This document shows positions 1-9,422 of a stretch of 64,000 bases of DNA, in pieces. Source of the stretch: Kribbella catacumbae DSM 19601 (lineage in GTDB: Bacteria > Actinomycetota > Actinomycetes > Propionibacteriales > Kribbellaceae); NCBI RefSeq assembly GCF_000372465.1, contig NZ_AQUZ01000002.1:160-64159 (forward strand). Reading direction: 5' to 3'. Numbering within the stretch: position 1 is the stretch's first letter; each line of letters starts with the position of its first letter. The translations under genes were made by a program, and so were the position numbers. Below the pieces are notes generated by a model, which worked only from the letters and a program-made list of their open reading frames with translations, had not been told where the DNA came from and made no database searches.

Positions 1-174
1 CCGGGGCAGACCAGTATCGCGAACCTCGCCCCGCTGCGGCGCTACAGCCACCGGGTCAAGACGCTCGGCCAGTGGGCGGTCGAGCGCCTCGACGACGGCG
101 CCCTGGAATGGACCACCCGGCACGGCTTCAAGTTCCGGGTCGACCACACCGGGACGCACGCGCTGGAACCCTAG
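1..174 (+). CDS. HNH endonuclease, DUF222 type (C-terminal fragment)
   Basis: Frame 1 is open from the window edge to TAG at 172-174 and gives 57 residues. The tail carries the NLAPLRRYSHRVKT stretch, then LGQWAVERL, then LEWTTRHGFKF. This matches the C-terminus of the DUF222/HNH proteins that are repeated many times in actinobacterial genomes. The HNH residues proper lie at or before the edge, so activity cannot be judged. Only the end of the gene is present. The family call rests on these motifs alone. Confidence 0.65.
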   Translation, partial: PGQTSIANLAPLRRYSHRVKTLGQWAVERLDDGALEWTTRHGFKFRVDHTGTHALEP

Positions 175-271
175 GAAAATCACCTGAGGCCGGCAGGCAG
201 CAGCACGCGATCGGCGTCCGGCGGAGCCCTCACGGGTAGCGGCAGGCCCATGCCGACCGCCGGGCCGGGTG

Positions 272-955
272 TTACTGGTCGTAGACCTTGCGGAGGCGGT
301 GGCTCATCGAGTTCTCGAGGTGGTCGGTCATGGCGGACTCGGCTGCGGTGGGGTCGCCGGAGGTGATGGCTTCGACGATCTGGCGGTGTTCGACCAGTAC
401 TTCGGGGCCGGTGTCGCGGTCGTAGTGGAGGCGGAAGATGTGCAGGTGGCAGTGGGTTCGCTGGAAAGCGAGCCGCACCTGCTCGCTCCCTGACAAGCCC
501 GCGATCAGTGAGTGGAAGCGGTTGTCGTGTGCCGTGAGGGACTTGTAGCCGGCGTAGTCGACCGAGGTCGGCTCCACCGCCTTCGCGAGTTCGGCGCGAA
601 GGCGGTCGCGGCCGGCATCGTCGATGAGTTCGGCTGCCCGTCGGGAAGCCCACGGCTCCAGTAGCAGCCGGAAGCGATAGAGATCATCGAACTCGGCCAA
701 GCTCAGCAGCGGAGTCGCCCGGTACCCCTTGAGCGGCTCCTTGTCCGCCAGCCCCTCCGACTCCAGCCGCGCGAGCGCCTCGCGGACCGGCGTGGACGAC
801 ACCTGGAAGTCCCGCGCCAGCCCGTCGATGGAGATCCGCGCGCCCGGCTGGATCGCGTGGTCCATCAGCATCGTCTTGATCGCCTCGTACACGTCGTCGG
901 CCAGCATCTGCCGGCGCAGCAGCCGGCGATCCTGCGGCTCGAGTATCTGGTTCAT
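272..955 (-). CDS. GntR-family regulator, FadR/FCD subfamily
   Basis: A 227-aa repressor-type protein. The N-terminal winged helix (residues about 15-80) contains the recognition segment DFQVSSTPVREALARLESEG. The C-terminal FCD ligand domain has the expected helical pattern and the His residues of the metal/carboxylate site (DNRFHSLI, HCHLHIF, EHRQIVEAI). An upstream in-frame ATG would add 22 residues, but the ATG at 955 is preceded by GGAGAAGGGAG at good spacing, so I chose it. The gene is divergent from the sugar-acid operon starting at 1037. FCD regulators usually sense organic acids, so it is the likely local repressor, with a substrate or intermediate of that operon as ligand (inference). 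Confidence 0.9.
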   Translation of the reverse strand: MNQILEPQDRRLLRRQMLADDVYEAIKTMLMDHAIQPGARISIDGLARDFQVSSTPVREALARLESEGLADKEPLKGYRATPLLSLAEFDDLYRFRLLLEPWASRRAAELIDDAGRDRLRAELAKAVEPTSVDYAGYKSLTAHDNRFHSLIAGLSGSEQVRLAFQRTHCHLHIFRLHYDRDTGPEVLVEHRQIVEAITSGDPTAAESAMTDHLENSMSHRLRKVYDQ

Positions 956-1011
956 CGGGCTCCCTTCTCCAGGGACTGGTCGTGCCCTTGACCCAGCCCG
1001 CGCAGTTCGGC

Positions 1012-1040
1012 AGGGTGGCACTGGTAATCATGCATCATGC
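1012..1040. promoter_or_regulatory. candidate FCD-repressor operator and start region of the sugar-acid operon
   Basis: The 81-bp gap between the regulator and the UxaA-like gene contains ATCATGCATCAT (1027-1038), a near-perfect palindrome with two symmetric mismatches that overlaps the ATG at 1037. TTGACC at about 993 could be a -35 box, but no clear -10 is visible. No strong ribosome-binding site precedes 1037, so the message may have a very short leader. Position and symmetry suit a GntR operator. The assignment is inference. Confidence 0.3.
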
Positions 1041-3808
1041 ACGATTCCAGCGCAGCCAGCCACCCGGAGGCGGAAACCTTGCTCAGGTTCGACGAGATCG
1101 GCGTACTGCCCGAGCCGGGCGACAACGTCGCCATCTCCTCGCGTCGCCTCGACGCGGGCACCGTGATCGACTTCGCCGGTACGCCGGTGCCGCTGCCGAA
1201 CACCGTGCTCGAAGGCCACCGTTTGGTTGCCCGCCCGATCGCCACCGGCGAGCCGCTGCTGTCGTGGAACACCCCGTTCGCCCGAGCCCTCCGCGACCTC
1301 GAGGTCGGCGACTACGTCTGTACTCCGACCAGCCTCGCCGCCGTGTCGGCCAGGGGCATCGAAGGACTCCCTGCCGAGCCCAGTGCCAAGAACGAACCCC
1401 TCGACCCGTACGAACTCGACGAGTCGGCCCTCAATCTCGGTCAGCAGGTCACGTCGGTCGAGCAGCCCGGCACGTTCCTTGGCTACCCGCGAGAGCAAGG
1501 CCCGGCCGGCACGCGCAATCACGTCGTACTGATGGCGACGAGTTCTCGCAGCAGTGGTTTTGTCACCGAGCTCGCCAAGCGCTTCGACGGTGCTGAAGGG
1601 TTCGACGGCGTAGTACCGGTTGCTCATACCGAAGGCGGAGAGGACGGTACGCCGAACAACCTGCATTTCCTGCTGGCCACGTTGGCGGGGTTCGCGTTGA
1701 ATCCCAACGTCGGGGCGGTGCTGATTGTCGAAACCGATGGCGAACTGGTGTCGGGGCAGGCGATCAAGGACTTCATGGCGGAGCAGGGTTATCCGCCGAT
1801 TCGTGTTCCGCATGCGTACTTCACCCGGAAAGCTGGGTTCGAGGCGGACCTGACGGCTGCGGGCCGGTTGGTCGAGCCGTGGTTGCCGGTCGTTGCTGGG
1901 CAGGAGAGGCAGGAGGTTCCGCTCGCGGATCTCTGGATCGGCTTGCAGTGCGGTGGTTCTGATGCGTTCTCGGGGGTCAGTGCGAACCCGTTGTCGGGTG
2001 CTGTCGGGCGTGAGGTGATCCGGCACGGCGGCATCGCGGTACTGGCTGAGACCGATGAGCTGATCGGTGCCGAGGGCTACGTTCTCAAGAACGTCCGGGA
2101 CTTGCCGACGGCCAGGAGATTTCTCCGGACGGTGCAGTCGTTCAAGGAACGGGTCGGCTGGCATGGGCATACGGCCGAGGGCAATCCGTCCGGTGGCAAC
2201 GTATATCGCGGTCTCTACAACATCGTGCTCAAGTCCGTCGGGGCCGCGCGCAAGCTGGATCGCGATGTCCGGCTGGATCACGTGATCGACTACGCCGAAC
2301 GGCTGCCCGGCCATGGGTTCGTCTTCATGGACAGCCCCGGCAATGATCTGGAGTCCGTCGCCGGCCAGGTCGCGAGCGGCTGCAACCTGATCTTCTTCAC
2401 CACCGGGAACGGCTCGATCACCAACTTTCCGTTCGTGCCGACGATCAAGTTCGTCACCACGTCGACGCGGTACGAGCTGCTGCACGCCGAGATGGACGTC
2501 GACGCCGGCCGCTACCTGACCGGTACGCCGATGGACGACCTCACCGCCGAGACGTTCGATCTCACCGTCCGAGTCGCCTCAGGCGAACCCAGCGCAGGCG
2601 AACGCGCCGGCCACAGCCAGGTCTCCATCTGGCGCAACTGGCGCCAGAACGGCCCCCGCGAAGGCATCTCCATCACCCCCGACGGCCGCACTACCCGCAA
2701 CCTCCTAGACCTCCCCGCCGAAGACCGAGACGCACCCCTCCCCGCCACCCCCCTCCCATTCACCACCCCCGCTTCTCTCGCCTTCGCGCCGTTAGGCGCG
2801 CTTCGCTTGCTGCGGGTGGACGATCGGGTCGTTCCCGAAGCAGTCGGCCTCATCCTCCCGACAAGCTTGTGTTCCGGGCAGATCGCTCTCCGACTAGCGG
2901 CACAAGCAGAACTGGAGCGATGGGCCGGCGACGCCGTCACGCGGATGGTCGCACTCCCGCACACCGAGGGATGCGGCTCCAGCGGCGGCGCCTCCGAGGA
3001 AACGTTCGCGCGTACGATGCTCGGCTACCTCCTCCACCCCAACACCCGCATGGCCCTCCTCCTTGAGCACGGCTGCGAGAAGACGCACAACGACTACTTC
3101 CGCGCCCGCCTCGTCGAGGCCGGCGCCGACCCGTCACGCTTCGGCTGGGCGAGCATCCAGGCCGACGGCGGACTCGACGCCGTCACCAACCGCGTCCGCG
3201 ACTGGTTCGGCAGCTTCGACCTCCCCGCACCTGAAGAAACCCCGAGCACGATCGGCGAACTGACCATCGCCCTCGAAGCCCGCGGCCCACTCACCCCCGA
3301 GACCGCCGAGGCGCTGGCCCTGACCGGCCGCGAAATCGTCGCGGCCGGCGGCTCAGTCGTGCTCTCGTCCAGAGGCGCTCTCCTGGCCGACGAGACCTTC
3401 CGGTACGCCGCCTTCGGCTCGCCCGCCGCGGTAGGCCCGACGATTGCCCACGGTCAACGGTTCACTGCCAAGGGCTGGCACGTGATGCGGATGCCAGGCA
3501 CCGACTGGATGGAGACCGTGACCGGCTACGGTGCAGGCGGCGTCCAGCAGGTGCTCGCACATGTTGCCAGCGGCACCTTGTCGGCCCAGCGGTTCGTCCC
3601 GGTGGTGGAGTTCAGCACAGACCCGGAGACAGTCGCGCAGTACGGTGACGACCTGGATGCAGTTGCCTCAGGCAATGCAGAGGATCAGGCAACGGTCGCG
3701 CTGGAAACCCTGGCAGCAGTGGCGAGCAGGCAGTTGGTCCCGAAGGCGGTTGCTTCCGGCAACGTCGGCTTCCAGATCACCCGCGGCCTGCTCGGCACCT
3801 CGATGTGA
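1037..3808 (+). CDS. UxaA-family altronate/galactarate dehydratase-like protein, tandem-duplicated
   Basis: 923 aa, nearly twice the usual UxaA length of about 500. The order is an SAF domain (residues about 20-90, DNVAISSRRLDAG), a first UxaA catalytic region (about 145-520, with PAGTRNHV, HTEGGEDG and LQCGGSDAFSG), and a divergent second UxaA-type region (about 590-915, with HTEGCGSSGG, LLEHGCEKTHND and a second MRMPGTDWMETVTGYGAGG tail). Family members dehydrate altronate or galactarate using iron. The duplication resembles separate UxaA-like subunits joined in one chain. It is the first gene of a seven-gene operon, with about 23 bp to the next start. The exact substrate cannot be read from sequence. 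A sugar diacid or aldonate is the best guess. Confidence 0.85.
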   Translation: MHDSSAASHPEAETLLRFDEIGVLPEPGDNVAISSRRLDAGTVIDFAGTPVPLPNTVLEGHRLVARPIATGEPLLSWNTPFARALRDLEVGDYVCTPTSLAAVSARGIEGLPAEPSAKNEPLDPYELDESALNLGQQVTSVEQPGTFLGYPREQGPAGTRNHVVLMATSSRSSGFVTELAKRFDGAEGFDGVVPVAHTEGGEDGTPNNLHFLLATLAGFALNPNVGAVLIVETDGELVSGQAIKDFMAEQGYPPIRVPHAYFTRKAGFEADLTAAGRLVEPWLPVVAGQERQEVPLADLWIGLQCGGSDAFSGVSANPLSGAVGREVIRHGGIAVLAETDELIGAEGYVLKNVRDLPTARRFLRTVQSFKERVGWHGHTAEGNPSGGNVYRGLYNIVLKSVGAARKLDRDVRLDHVIDYAERLPGHGFVFMDSPGNDLESVAGQVASGCNLIFFTTGNGSITNFPFVPTIKFVTTSTRYELLHAEMDVDAGRYLTGTPMDDLTAETFDLTVRVASGEPSAGERAGHSQVSIWRNWRQNGPREGISITPDGRTTRNLLDLPAEDRDAPLPATPLPFTTPASLAFAPLGALRLLRVDDRVVPEAVGLILPTSLCSGQIALRLAAQAELERWAGDAVTRMVALPHTEGCGSSGGASEETFARTMLGYLLHPNTRMALLLEHGCEKTHNDYFRARLVEAGADPSRFGWASIQADGGLDAVTNRVRDWFGSFDLPAPEETPSTIGELTIALEARGPLTPETAEALALTGREIVAAGGSVVLSSRGALLADETFRYAAFGSPAAVGPTIAHGQRFTAKGWHVMRMPGTDWMETVTGYGAGGVQQVLAHVASGTLSAQRFVPVVEFSTDPETVAQYGDDLDAVASGNAEDQATVALETLAAVASRQLVPKAVASGNVGFQITRGLLGTSM

Positions 3809-3831
3809 CCTCGGCTCGAAAGGTGGAACCA

Positions 3832-4722
3832 ATGCATTTGGTCCGGTACCAGCTCCCTGGACAACGGCCCCAGCCCGGCGTCCGAATCGGTGACACGGTG
3901 GCACCGGTTCAGGGGCTCACCAGTGTGGCGGAGCTCCTTCGCCTGAGCACGGAGGAGCTCCGCTCGGCAACCGGCCAGCTCGGCGACGGCGTACCGGTGT
4001 CCGAGGTGAAGCTCCTGCCGCCCCTCGACGGGCGCGGCGAGGTGTGGTGCGCCGGCGTCACGTACGAGCGGTCCCGCGGCGCGCGGATGGAGGAGAGCAC
4101 CGAGCAGTCTGTCTACGACCGCGTGTACTCCGCCCCGCGTCCCGAGTTGTTCCCCAAGTCGCCAGCGTGGCGGCTCGTCACAGACGGCGAGCAGATCGGT
4201 ATCCGCGACGACTCCGGCCACGACGTCCCCGAACCCGAGCTCGCGATCGTGGCGAACAGCCGCGGCGAGATCGTCGGCTTCACCGTCTGCAACGACGTCA
4301 GCTCCCGCTCGATCGAGGGCGAGAACCCGCTCTACATCCCGCAGGCGAAGGTCTTCGCCGGCGGCTGCGCGCTGGCCACCGGGATCCGCCCGGCTTGGGA
4401 GATCGAGGATGCGAAGAATCTCACCATCGACCTCGCGATCCGCCGCGACGGCGACGACGTGTTCACCGGTACGACGTCGACCAAGCAGCTGATCCGCGAG
4501 CTGCAGGACCTGATCGACGTCCTGTTCGCGCCCAACGAGTTCCCCGACGGCGTGATCCTCGCGACGGGGACCGGAATCGTGCCCGAACTGGACTTCGCGC
4601 TGCGGGCCGGCGACGAAGTGGCGATCTCGATCAGCGAGGTCGGCACGCTGACGAATACGGTGGCTATCGGCCGGGAACCATTTGCCTTCCTGGCAACGCA
4701 AACTCTGGAGGAGAACCGATGA
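3832..4722 (+). CDS. FAH-family 2-keto-3-deoxy-aldonate dehydratase-like protein
   Basis: 296 aa. Start ATG 3832 follows AAAGGTGGAACCA. An earlier in-frame start nine codons upstream overlaps the previous gene and has no ribosome site. The C-terminal two thirds is a fumarylacetoacetase fold, with metal ligands in the PEPELAIV segment and a FTVCNDVSSR block. Related proteins (2-keto-3-deoxy-D-arabinonate or xylonate dehydratase) convert 2-keto-3-deoxy-pentonate to alpha-ketoglutarate semialdehyde. The next gene encodes an aldehyde dehydrogenase of the matching type, coupled by an ATGA overlap. That pairing is the strongest reason for a Weimberg-type role rather than hydrolysis of acylpyruvates. 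Confidence 0.85.
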   Translation: MHLVRYQLPGQRPQPGVRIGDTVAPVQGLTSVAELLRLSTEELRSATGQLGDGVPVSEVKLLPPLDGRGEVWCAGVTYERSRGARMEESTEQSVYDRVYSAPRPELFPKSPAWRLVTDGEQIGIRDDSGHDVPEPELAIVANSRGEIVGFTVCNDVSSRSIEGENPLYIPQAKVFAGGCALATGIRPAWEIEDAKNLTIDLAIRRDGDDVFTGTTSTKQLIRELQDLIDVLFAPNEFPDGVILATGTGIVPELDFALRAGDEVAISISEVGTLTNTVAIGREPFAFLATQTLEENR

Positions 4723-6173
4723 CCCCCGACACCACCCCAGCCGAGCTTGAGCAGGCTCTGAGCGACGCGGCGGCCGCAGCCGGGCCGCTGGCCGCGTCGG
4801 AGCCCGCAGTACGGGCCGACTGGATTCGTGCGACGGCTGATGCGCTGGATGCGGCCGTGGACGACCTGGTGCCGATCGCGATGCGTGAGACATCACTGCC
4901 CGAGGCCCGGCTGCGTGGCGAGGTCGCGCGGAGTAGCGGTCAGCTGCGGATGTTCGCCGACGCGCTCGCCGAGGGATCGTTGCTCGAGGTCACCATCGAC
5001 ACCGCCGACCCGGACGCCAAGCCGGTACCGCGGCCGGATCTGCGCCGGGTACTGGTACCGCTCGGGCCGGTGCTCGTGTTTGCCGCCAGCAACTTCCCGT
5101 TCGCGTTCAGTGTCTGTGGTGGCGACACCGCTTCGGCGCTCGCGGCCGGCTGCCCAGTGATCGTCAAGGCACACCCGGGTCACCCGGAGTTGTCGGTGCG
5201 GACAGCTGAGGTGATGATCGAGGCACTGCGAGTCGCTGGCGCACCGGCGGGGACGCTGGGATTGGTCCAGGGGTACGACGTCGGCGTGACCGCGTTGAAG
5301 GATCCGCGGATCACGGCCGCGGGGTTCACCGGTTCGGTGCCGGCCGGGAAGGCGTTGCACGAGATCGCGGTGACGCGGCCGGAGCCGATCCCGTTCTACG
5401 GCGAGCTCGGCAGCCTCAACCCGGTCTTCGTCACCCAGGCAGCAGTCGATGCCCGGGGCAACGAGATCGCGACCGGGTACGTCGGGTCGTTCACGCTCGG
5501 GGTCGGTCAGTTCTGCACCAAGCCCGGGCTGCTCTTCCTGCCGGCCGGCCACGGTCTGCAGGACCAGTTGATCGAGGCAACCGACGGGGTCGCGCAGGCG
5601 CCGATGCTGAACGACCGGATCGCGTCGGGCTTCTCGTCCGGGCTCGACCGGTTGCGCAAGGTCGACGGCATCCGGGTGCTGAGCGATGGCGGCGCGACAC
5701 TGCTCGGTACGACGGTCGCCGAGTTGCTGGAGCGTCGCGAGGCGATCCTGGAGGAGTGCTTCGGCCCGGTGTCGATCGTCGTCGAGTACTCCTCGGTCGA
5801 GGAACTGACCGCCGCGGTCGAGGCCTTCGAGGGCAACCTGACCGCCACCCTGCACGCGGAGGAGGACGCGGACGCCGACCTGGCCCGCGCGCTCCTCCCG
5901 AAGCTGACCGAACGAGCCGGCCGAGTCCTCTGGAACGGCTGGTCCACCGGCGTCGCCGTCTCCTGGGCCCAGCACCACGGCGGCCCGTTCCCGTCGACAG
6001 TCGGCTCGATCCACACCAGCGTCGGCGTCACCGCCGCCCGCCGCTTCCAACGCCCCGTCACCTACCAGAACACCCCCGACACCGTCCTCCCCGCCGTCCT
6101 GCAAAACACCAACCCCGCAGGCATCCCCCGCCGAATCAACGGAACGATCACCACCGCCGAAGTTCCTCGATGA
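4719..6173 (+). CDS. aldehyde dehydrogenase, alpha-ketoglutarate semialdehyde dehydrogenase type
   Basis: 484 aa. The ATG overlaps the previous stop (ATGA) and has TCTGGAGGAG upstream. The ALDH fold is complete: FAASNFPFAFS near residue 115, a GFTGSVPAGKAL cofactor loop, ELGSLNP with the general-base Glu, and GVGQFCTKPG with the catalytic Cys. The GQFCTKPG and ELGSLNPVFV wording and the long C-terminus are typical of the NADP-linked KGSADH/AldH group, which oxidises alpha-ketoglutarate semialdehyde to 2-oxoglutarate. With the FAH protein it would complete the last two steps of a Weimberg-type pathway. Other 2,5-dioxovalerate sources are possible. Confidence 0.88.
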   Translation: MTPDTTPAELEQALSDAAAAAGPLAASEPAVRADWIRATADALDAAVDDLVPIAMRETSLPEARLRGEVARSSGQLRMFADALAEGSLLEVTIDTADPDAKPVPRPDLRRVLVPLGPVLVFAASNFPFAFSVCGGDTASALAAGCPVIVKAHPGHPELSVRTAEVMIEALRVAGAPAGTLGLVQGYDVGVTALKDPRITAAGFTGSVPAGKALHEIAVTRPEPIPFYGELGSLNPVFVTQAAVDARGNEIATGYVGSFTLGVGQFCTKPGLLFLPAGHGLQDQLIEATDGVAQAPMLNDRIASGFSSGLDRLRKVDGIRVLSDGGATLLGTTVAELLERREAILEECFGPVSIVVEYSSVEELTAAVEAFEGNLTATLHAEEDADADLARALLPKLTERAGRVLWNGWSTGVAVSWAQHHGGPFPSTVGSIHTSVGVTAARRFQRPVTYQNTPDTVLPAVLQNTNPAGIPRRINGTITTAEVPR

Positions 6174-6210
6174 CCACCCCACCGACCGCCCTCACCGCGG
6201 AGGTTTCCCC

Positions 6211-8088
6211 ATGAGCGACAACCCGAGCGACCCCACCCCATCCACACCCGCAGACGCCGGCGCGGGCGGCGAGCCGACTCTCGAGAAGACCGGCCGCCCG
6301 GAGGGCGCTTCGCCAAGCACGGAGGGCGCGTCCACTCCGCCTTCCCCAACCCCCGCCGCCGCAGGCGGCGGGACCGGGCGGCGGAGCTTTGATCACTGGT
6401 TCGGGGAGAAGGATCGGAACGGGTTCATCCACCGGTCCTGGATGCGGGCTCAGGGGTTCTCCGACGAGGTGTTCGACGGGCGGCCGGTGATCGGGATCTG
6501 TAACACCTGGTCCGAGCTCACTCCCTGCAACGCGCACCTGCGCCGCCTCGCGGAGTCGGTCAAGCGCGGCGTCTGGCAAGCGGGCGGATTTCCGCTGGAG
6601 TTCCCGGTGATGTCGCTCGGCGAGACGATGTTGCGCCCCACCGCGATGCTCTTCCGCAACCTGCTCAGCATGGACGTCGAGGAGTCCCTCCGCGGCAACC
6701 CGATCGACGGCGCGATCCTGCTGACCGGCTGCGACAAGACCACCCCCGGCTCCATCATGGGCGCCGCCTCGGTCGACCTGCCGACGCTGGTGGTGACCGG
6801 CGGCCCCATGCTCAACGGCAAGTTCCGCGGCTGCGACATCGGCTCCGGTACTGCGGTCTGGCGGTTCACCCAGGACGTCAACGCCGGCCGGATGACGCAG
6901 GAGGACTACGCCGCCGCCGAATCCGGCATGTCCCGCAGCAACGGCCACTGCATGACGATGGGTACGGCGTCCACGATGGCCTGCATGGCCGAAGCGCTCG
7001 GTCTCCAGTTGACCGGCTCGGCCGCGATCCCCGCCGTCGACTCCCGCCGCTACGCGATCGCCCAGCAGGCCGGCCAGCGGATCGTCCAGATGGTCGAGGA
7101 AGACCTCAAGCCGAGCGACATCCTGACCCGCGACGCGTTCGCGAACGCAGTACGGGCCAACGCCGCGATCGGCGGTTCCACCAACGCCGTGATCCACCTG
7201 CTCGCGATCGCGGGCCGCGCCGGCGTCGACCTCACCCTGGACGACATGGACGAGTGGGCCCGCGGCGTACCGTGGCTCGTCGACCTGCAGCCGTCGGGCA
7301 AGTACCTGATGGAGGACTTCTACTACGCGGGCGGCCTGCCGGCGGTGATGCGTGAGATCCTCCCGCTGCTGAAGGCCGACGCGATCACCGTGACGGGCAA
7401 GACGATCGGCGAGAATGTCGCGAACACGGAGCGCACGGTCGACACGGACGTGATCCGTGCCGTCGGTGATCCGCTCGGCAGCGGCGCCGGAACCGCAGTA
7501 CTGAAAGGGAATCTGGCCCCGGACGGTGCCGTGGTCAAGCAATCCGCGGCGTCCGAGCGATTGTTGCAGCATCGCGGTAAAGCCCTCGTGTTCAGCAGCA
7601 TCGAGGAGTACGACCTGGCCGTCGACGACCCGGACCTCGACGTCGACGCCGACACCGTGCTCGTCCTCCAGAACGCCGGTCCCCGCGGCTATCCCGGCAT
7701 GCCCGAGGTCGGCAACATGACGATCCCGCGCAAGCTCGCCGAACAAGGTGTCGAGGACATGGTCCGGATCTCGGACGCCCGGATGAGCGGTACGGCGTAC
7801 GGGACCGTGGTCCTGCACGTCGCGCCCGAGGCGGCCGTCGGTGGTCCGCTCGCCCTGGTCCGGACGGGTGACTGGATCGAGCTCGACGTACCGGCGCGGA
7901 CCTTGCATCTGGACGTCTCCGAGGAGGAACTGGCCAAGCGCCGCGCGGACTGGCAGGCTCCACCCGCGCCGACCGATCGCGGTTGGGCCCGCCTCTACGT
8001 CGACCATGTCACCCAGGCCAACCAAGGCTGCGATCTCGACTTCCTCGTCGGTCGCAGCGGCTCGGCCGTAGCCCGCCAGAGTCACTGA
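6211..8088 (+). CDS. IlvD/Edd-family aldonate dehydratase
   Basis: 625 aa. Start ATG 6211 follows GCGGAGGTTTCCCC. The first 55 residues are a Pro/Ser/Thr/Ala/Gly-rich extension not expected in the family. The core then runs RSFDHWFGEKDRNGFIHRSW, GICNTWSELTPCN, LTGCDKTTPGSIMGA, FRGCDIGSG, GSTNAVIHL and RISDARMSGT. The three Cys in TPCN, GCDK and RGCD are the iron-sulfur ligands of the family. Closest by motif are arabinonate/xylonate dehydratases (RSWMRAQGF), which make 2-keto-3-deoxy-pentonate, the substrate of the FAH protein upstream. It is separated from the previous gene by 37 bp and overlaps the next by TGATG. Confidence 0.9.
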   Translation: MSDNPSDPTPSTPADAGAGGEPTLEKTGRPEGASPSTEGASTPPSPTPAAAGGGTGRRSFDHWFGEKDRNGFIHRSWMRAQGFSDEVFDGRPVIGICNTWSELTPCNAHLRRLAESVKRGVWQAGGFPLEFPVMSLGETMLRPTAMLFRNLLSMDVEESLRGNPIDGAILLTGCDKTTPGSIMGAASVDLPTLVVTGGPMLNGKFRGCDIGSGTAVWRFTQDVNAGRMTQEDYAAAESGMSRSNGHCMTMGTASTMACMAEALGLQLTGSAAIPAVDSRRYAIAQQAGQRIVQMVEEDLKPSDILTRDAFANAVRANAAIGGSTNAVIHLLAIAGRAGVDLTLDDMDEWARGVPWLVDLQPSGKYLMEDFYYAGGLPAVMREILPLLKADAITVTGKTIGENVANTERTVDTDVIRAVGDPLGSGAGTAVLKGNLAPDGAVVKQSAASERLLQHRGKALVFSSIEEYDLAVDDPDLDVDADTVLVLQNAGPRGYPGMPEVGNMTIPRKLAEQGVEDMVRISDARMSGTAYGTVVLHVAPEAAVGGPLALVRTGDWIELDVPARTLHLDVSEEELAKRRADWQAPPAPTDRGWARLYVDHVTQANQGCDLDFLVGRSGSAVARQSH

Positions 8089-9422
8089 TGTCGGGCGGCG
8101 TTCCGTCTGCTGGCGGGCCGTGGGGGCCTTTCGAGGCAATCCGCGGCCTGCGACCCGCGGGTGCCCTCCCGCAGGTCACTCCCATCCGCAGCCTGCTCCA
8201 CGATGTCCCCACCGAGCAGGACCCGTACTCCGCTGCGCAGGCCGCCCTGGCACCGTTGGCCGCGGCAATCAAACCCGGAGCACGCATCGCGGTGACGGCG
8301 GGCAGCCGTGGCATCCACGACCTGGTGACCGTCGTCCGTGCGACTGTCGACTGGCTGCGAACGGCCGGCGCGGAGCCGTTCGTAGTACCGGCGATGGGAT
8401 CGCATGGTGGTGCGACCGCCGAAGGTCAGCGGGAAATGCTTGCTGGGTTGGGGGTGACGCCCGAGTCCGTCGGTTGCCCGATCGAGGCGACCATGGAGAC
8501 GGTTGTCCTCGGCAACTTGCCGGACGGGACTCCGGTGCATCACGACGCACTGGCGGCCAAGGCTGACGGGGTGCTGCTGATCAACCGGGTGAAACCGCAT
8601 ACGGACTTCCATGGACCGGTCGAGAGCGGGCTGGGGAAGATCCTGGCGATCGGGCTCGGCAATCATCAAGGCGCGGCCGCCCTGCATGCCGGCGGAATTC
8701 CGTTGCTCGGGTCATCCATCGAGGCAGCGGCCCGGATGGTGATTGCTTCCGGCAAGATCCTGGGTGGGCTCGCGATTCTCGAGAACGCCTATGAACAGAC
8801 CGCCGCCGTCGCGCTGGTTGGTGCCGAAGGCATCGCGGGTGTAGCGGAGAACGCCTTGCTGGCGAGGGCTGGGAGTCTGATGGCGCGGTTGCCGTTCGAC
8901 TCGCTCGACGTGCTCGTGGTGGACGAGATGGGCAAGGACAAGTCGGGTACGGGGATGGACACGAACGTGCTCGGGCGATGCTGGGTGCACGGCATTCCCG
9001 AGTTCGAGTCGCCGTCGATCGCCGCGGTGAGCGTGCATCGCTTGTCGGAGGCGTCGCACGGGAACGCGTCGGGGCTCGGGTTGGCGGACGTGATTCCGGC
9101 GTCGATGCTCGAGCAGATCGACCTGCGGGCGAGCTATGTGAACGCGTTGACCTCGGGCTCCGGGGGAGCGCGGCGATCCCGGTTGCCGATGGTGCTGGAG
9201 GACGACGCGGCCGCGGTACTGGGTGCGGTGACGATGAGCGGACGGCGGGACTGGTCCGAGTTGAGACTCGCCCGGATCAAGGACACCTTGTCGCCGAACG
9301 AGTTGATGGTGACGCCGGCGCTGCTGGCCGAGGTGGTGGACCGGTTCGATCTGGAGATCACCGGGACCGCCCGGGAACTGACCGATGCGACGGGATCGCT
9401 GACTGGCTGGGGAGAACGATGA
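8088..9422 (+). CDS. LarA-like protein (nickel-pincer 2-hydroxyacid racemase family, DUF2088)
   Basis: 444 aa. ATG 8088 overlaps the preceding TGA. Motifs are VVPAMGSHGGATAEGQ with LAGLGVT (residues about 100-125), LLINRVKPHTDFHGPVESG and GKILAIGLGNHQGAAALH, as in LarA-related proteins. LarA racemises lactate using a nickel-pincer cofactor made by LarB, LarC and LarE. None of those is in this window, so the cofactor would have to come from elsewhere, or the protein may use another chemistry. It is followed by a U32-like protein and a GlcD-like oxidase. That suggests interconversion of 2-hydroxyacid stereoisomers before oxidation, possibly of an aldonate or aldarate rather than lactate. Confidence 0.75.
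   Translation: MSGGVPSAGGPWGPFEAIRGLRPAGALPQVTPIRSLLHDVPTEQDPYSAAQAALAPLAAAIKPGARIAVTAGSRGIHDLVTVVRATVDWLRTAGAEPFVVPAMGSHGGATAEGQREMLAGLGVTPESVGCPIEATMETVVLGNLPDGTPVHHDALAAKADGVLLINRVKPHTDFHGPVESGLGKILAIGLGNHQGAAALHAGGIPLLGSSIEAAARMVIASGKILGGLAILENAYEQTAAVALVGAEGIAGVAENALLARAGSLMARLPFDSLDVLVVDEMGKDKSGTGMDTNVLGRCWVHGIPEFESPSIAAVSVHRLSEASHGNASGLGLADVIPASMLEQIDLRASYVNALTSGSGGARRSRLPMVLEDDAAAVLGAVTMSGRRDWSELRLARIKDTLSPNELMVTPALLAEVVDRFDLEITGTARELTDATGSLTGWGER

Noticed and set aside
1028..2485. Long minus-strand frame opposite the UxaA-like gene
   Set aside because: It is the antisense shadow of a clear gene. High GC keeps opposite frames open, and its composition (Arg/Gly/Val/His-rich) matches no family.
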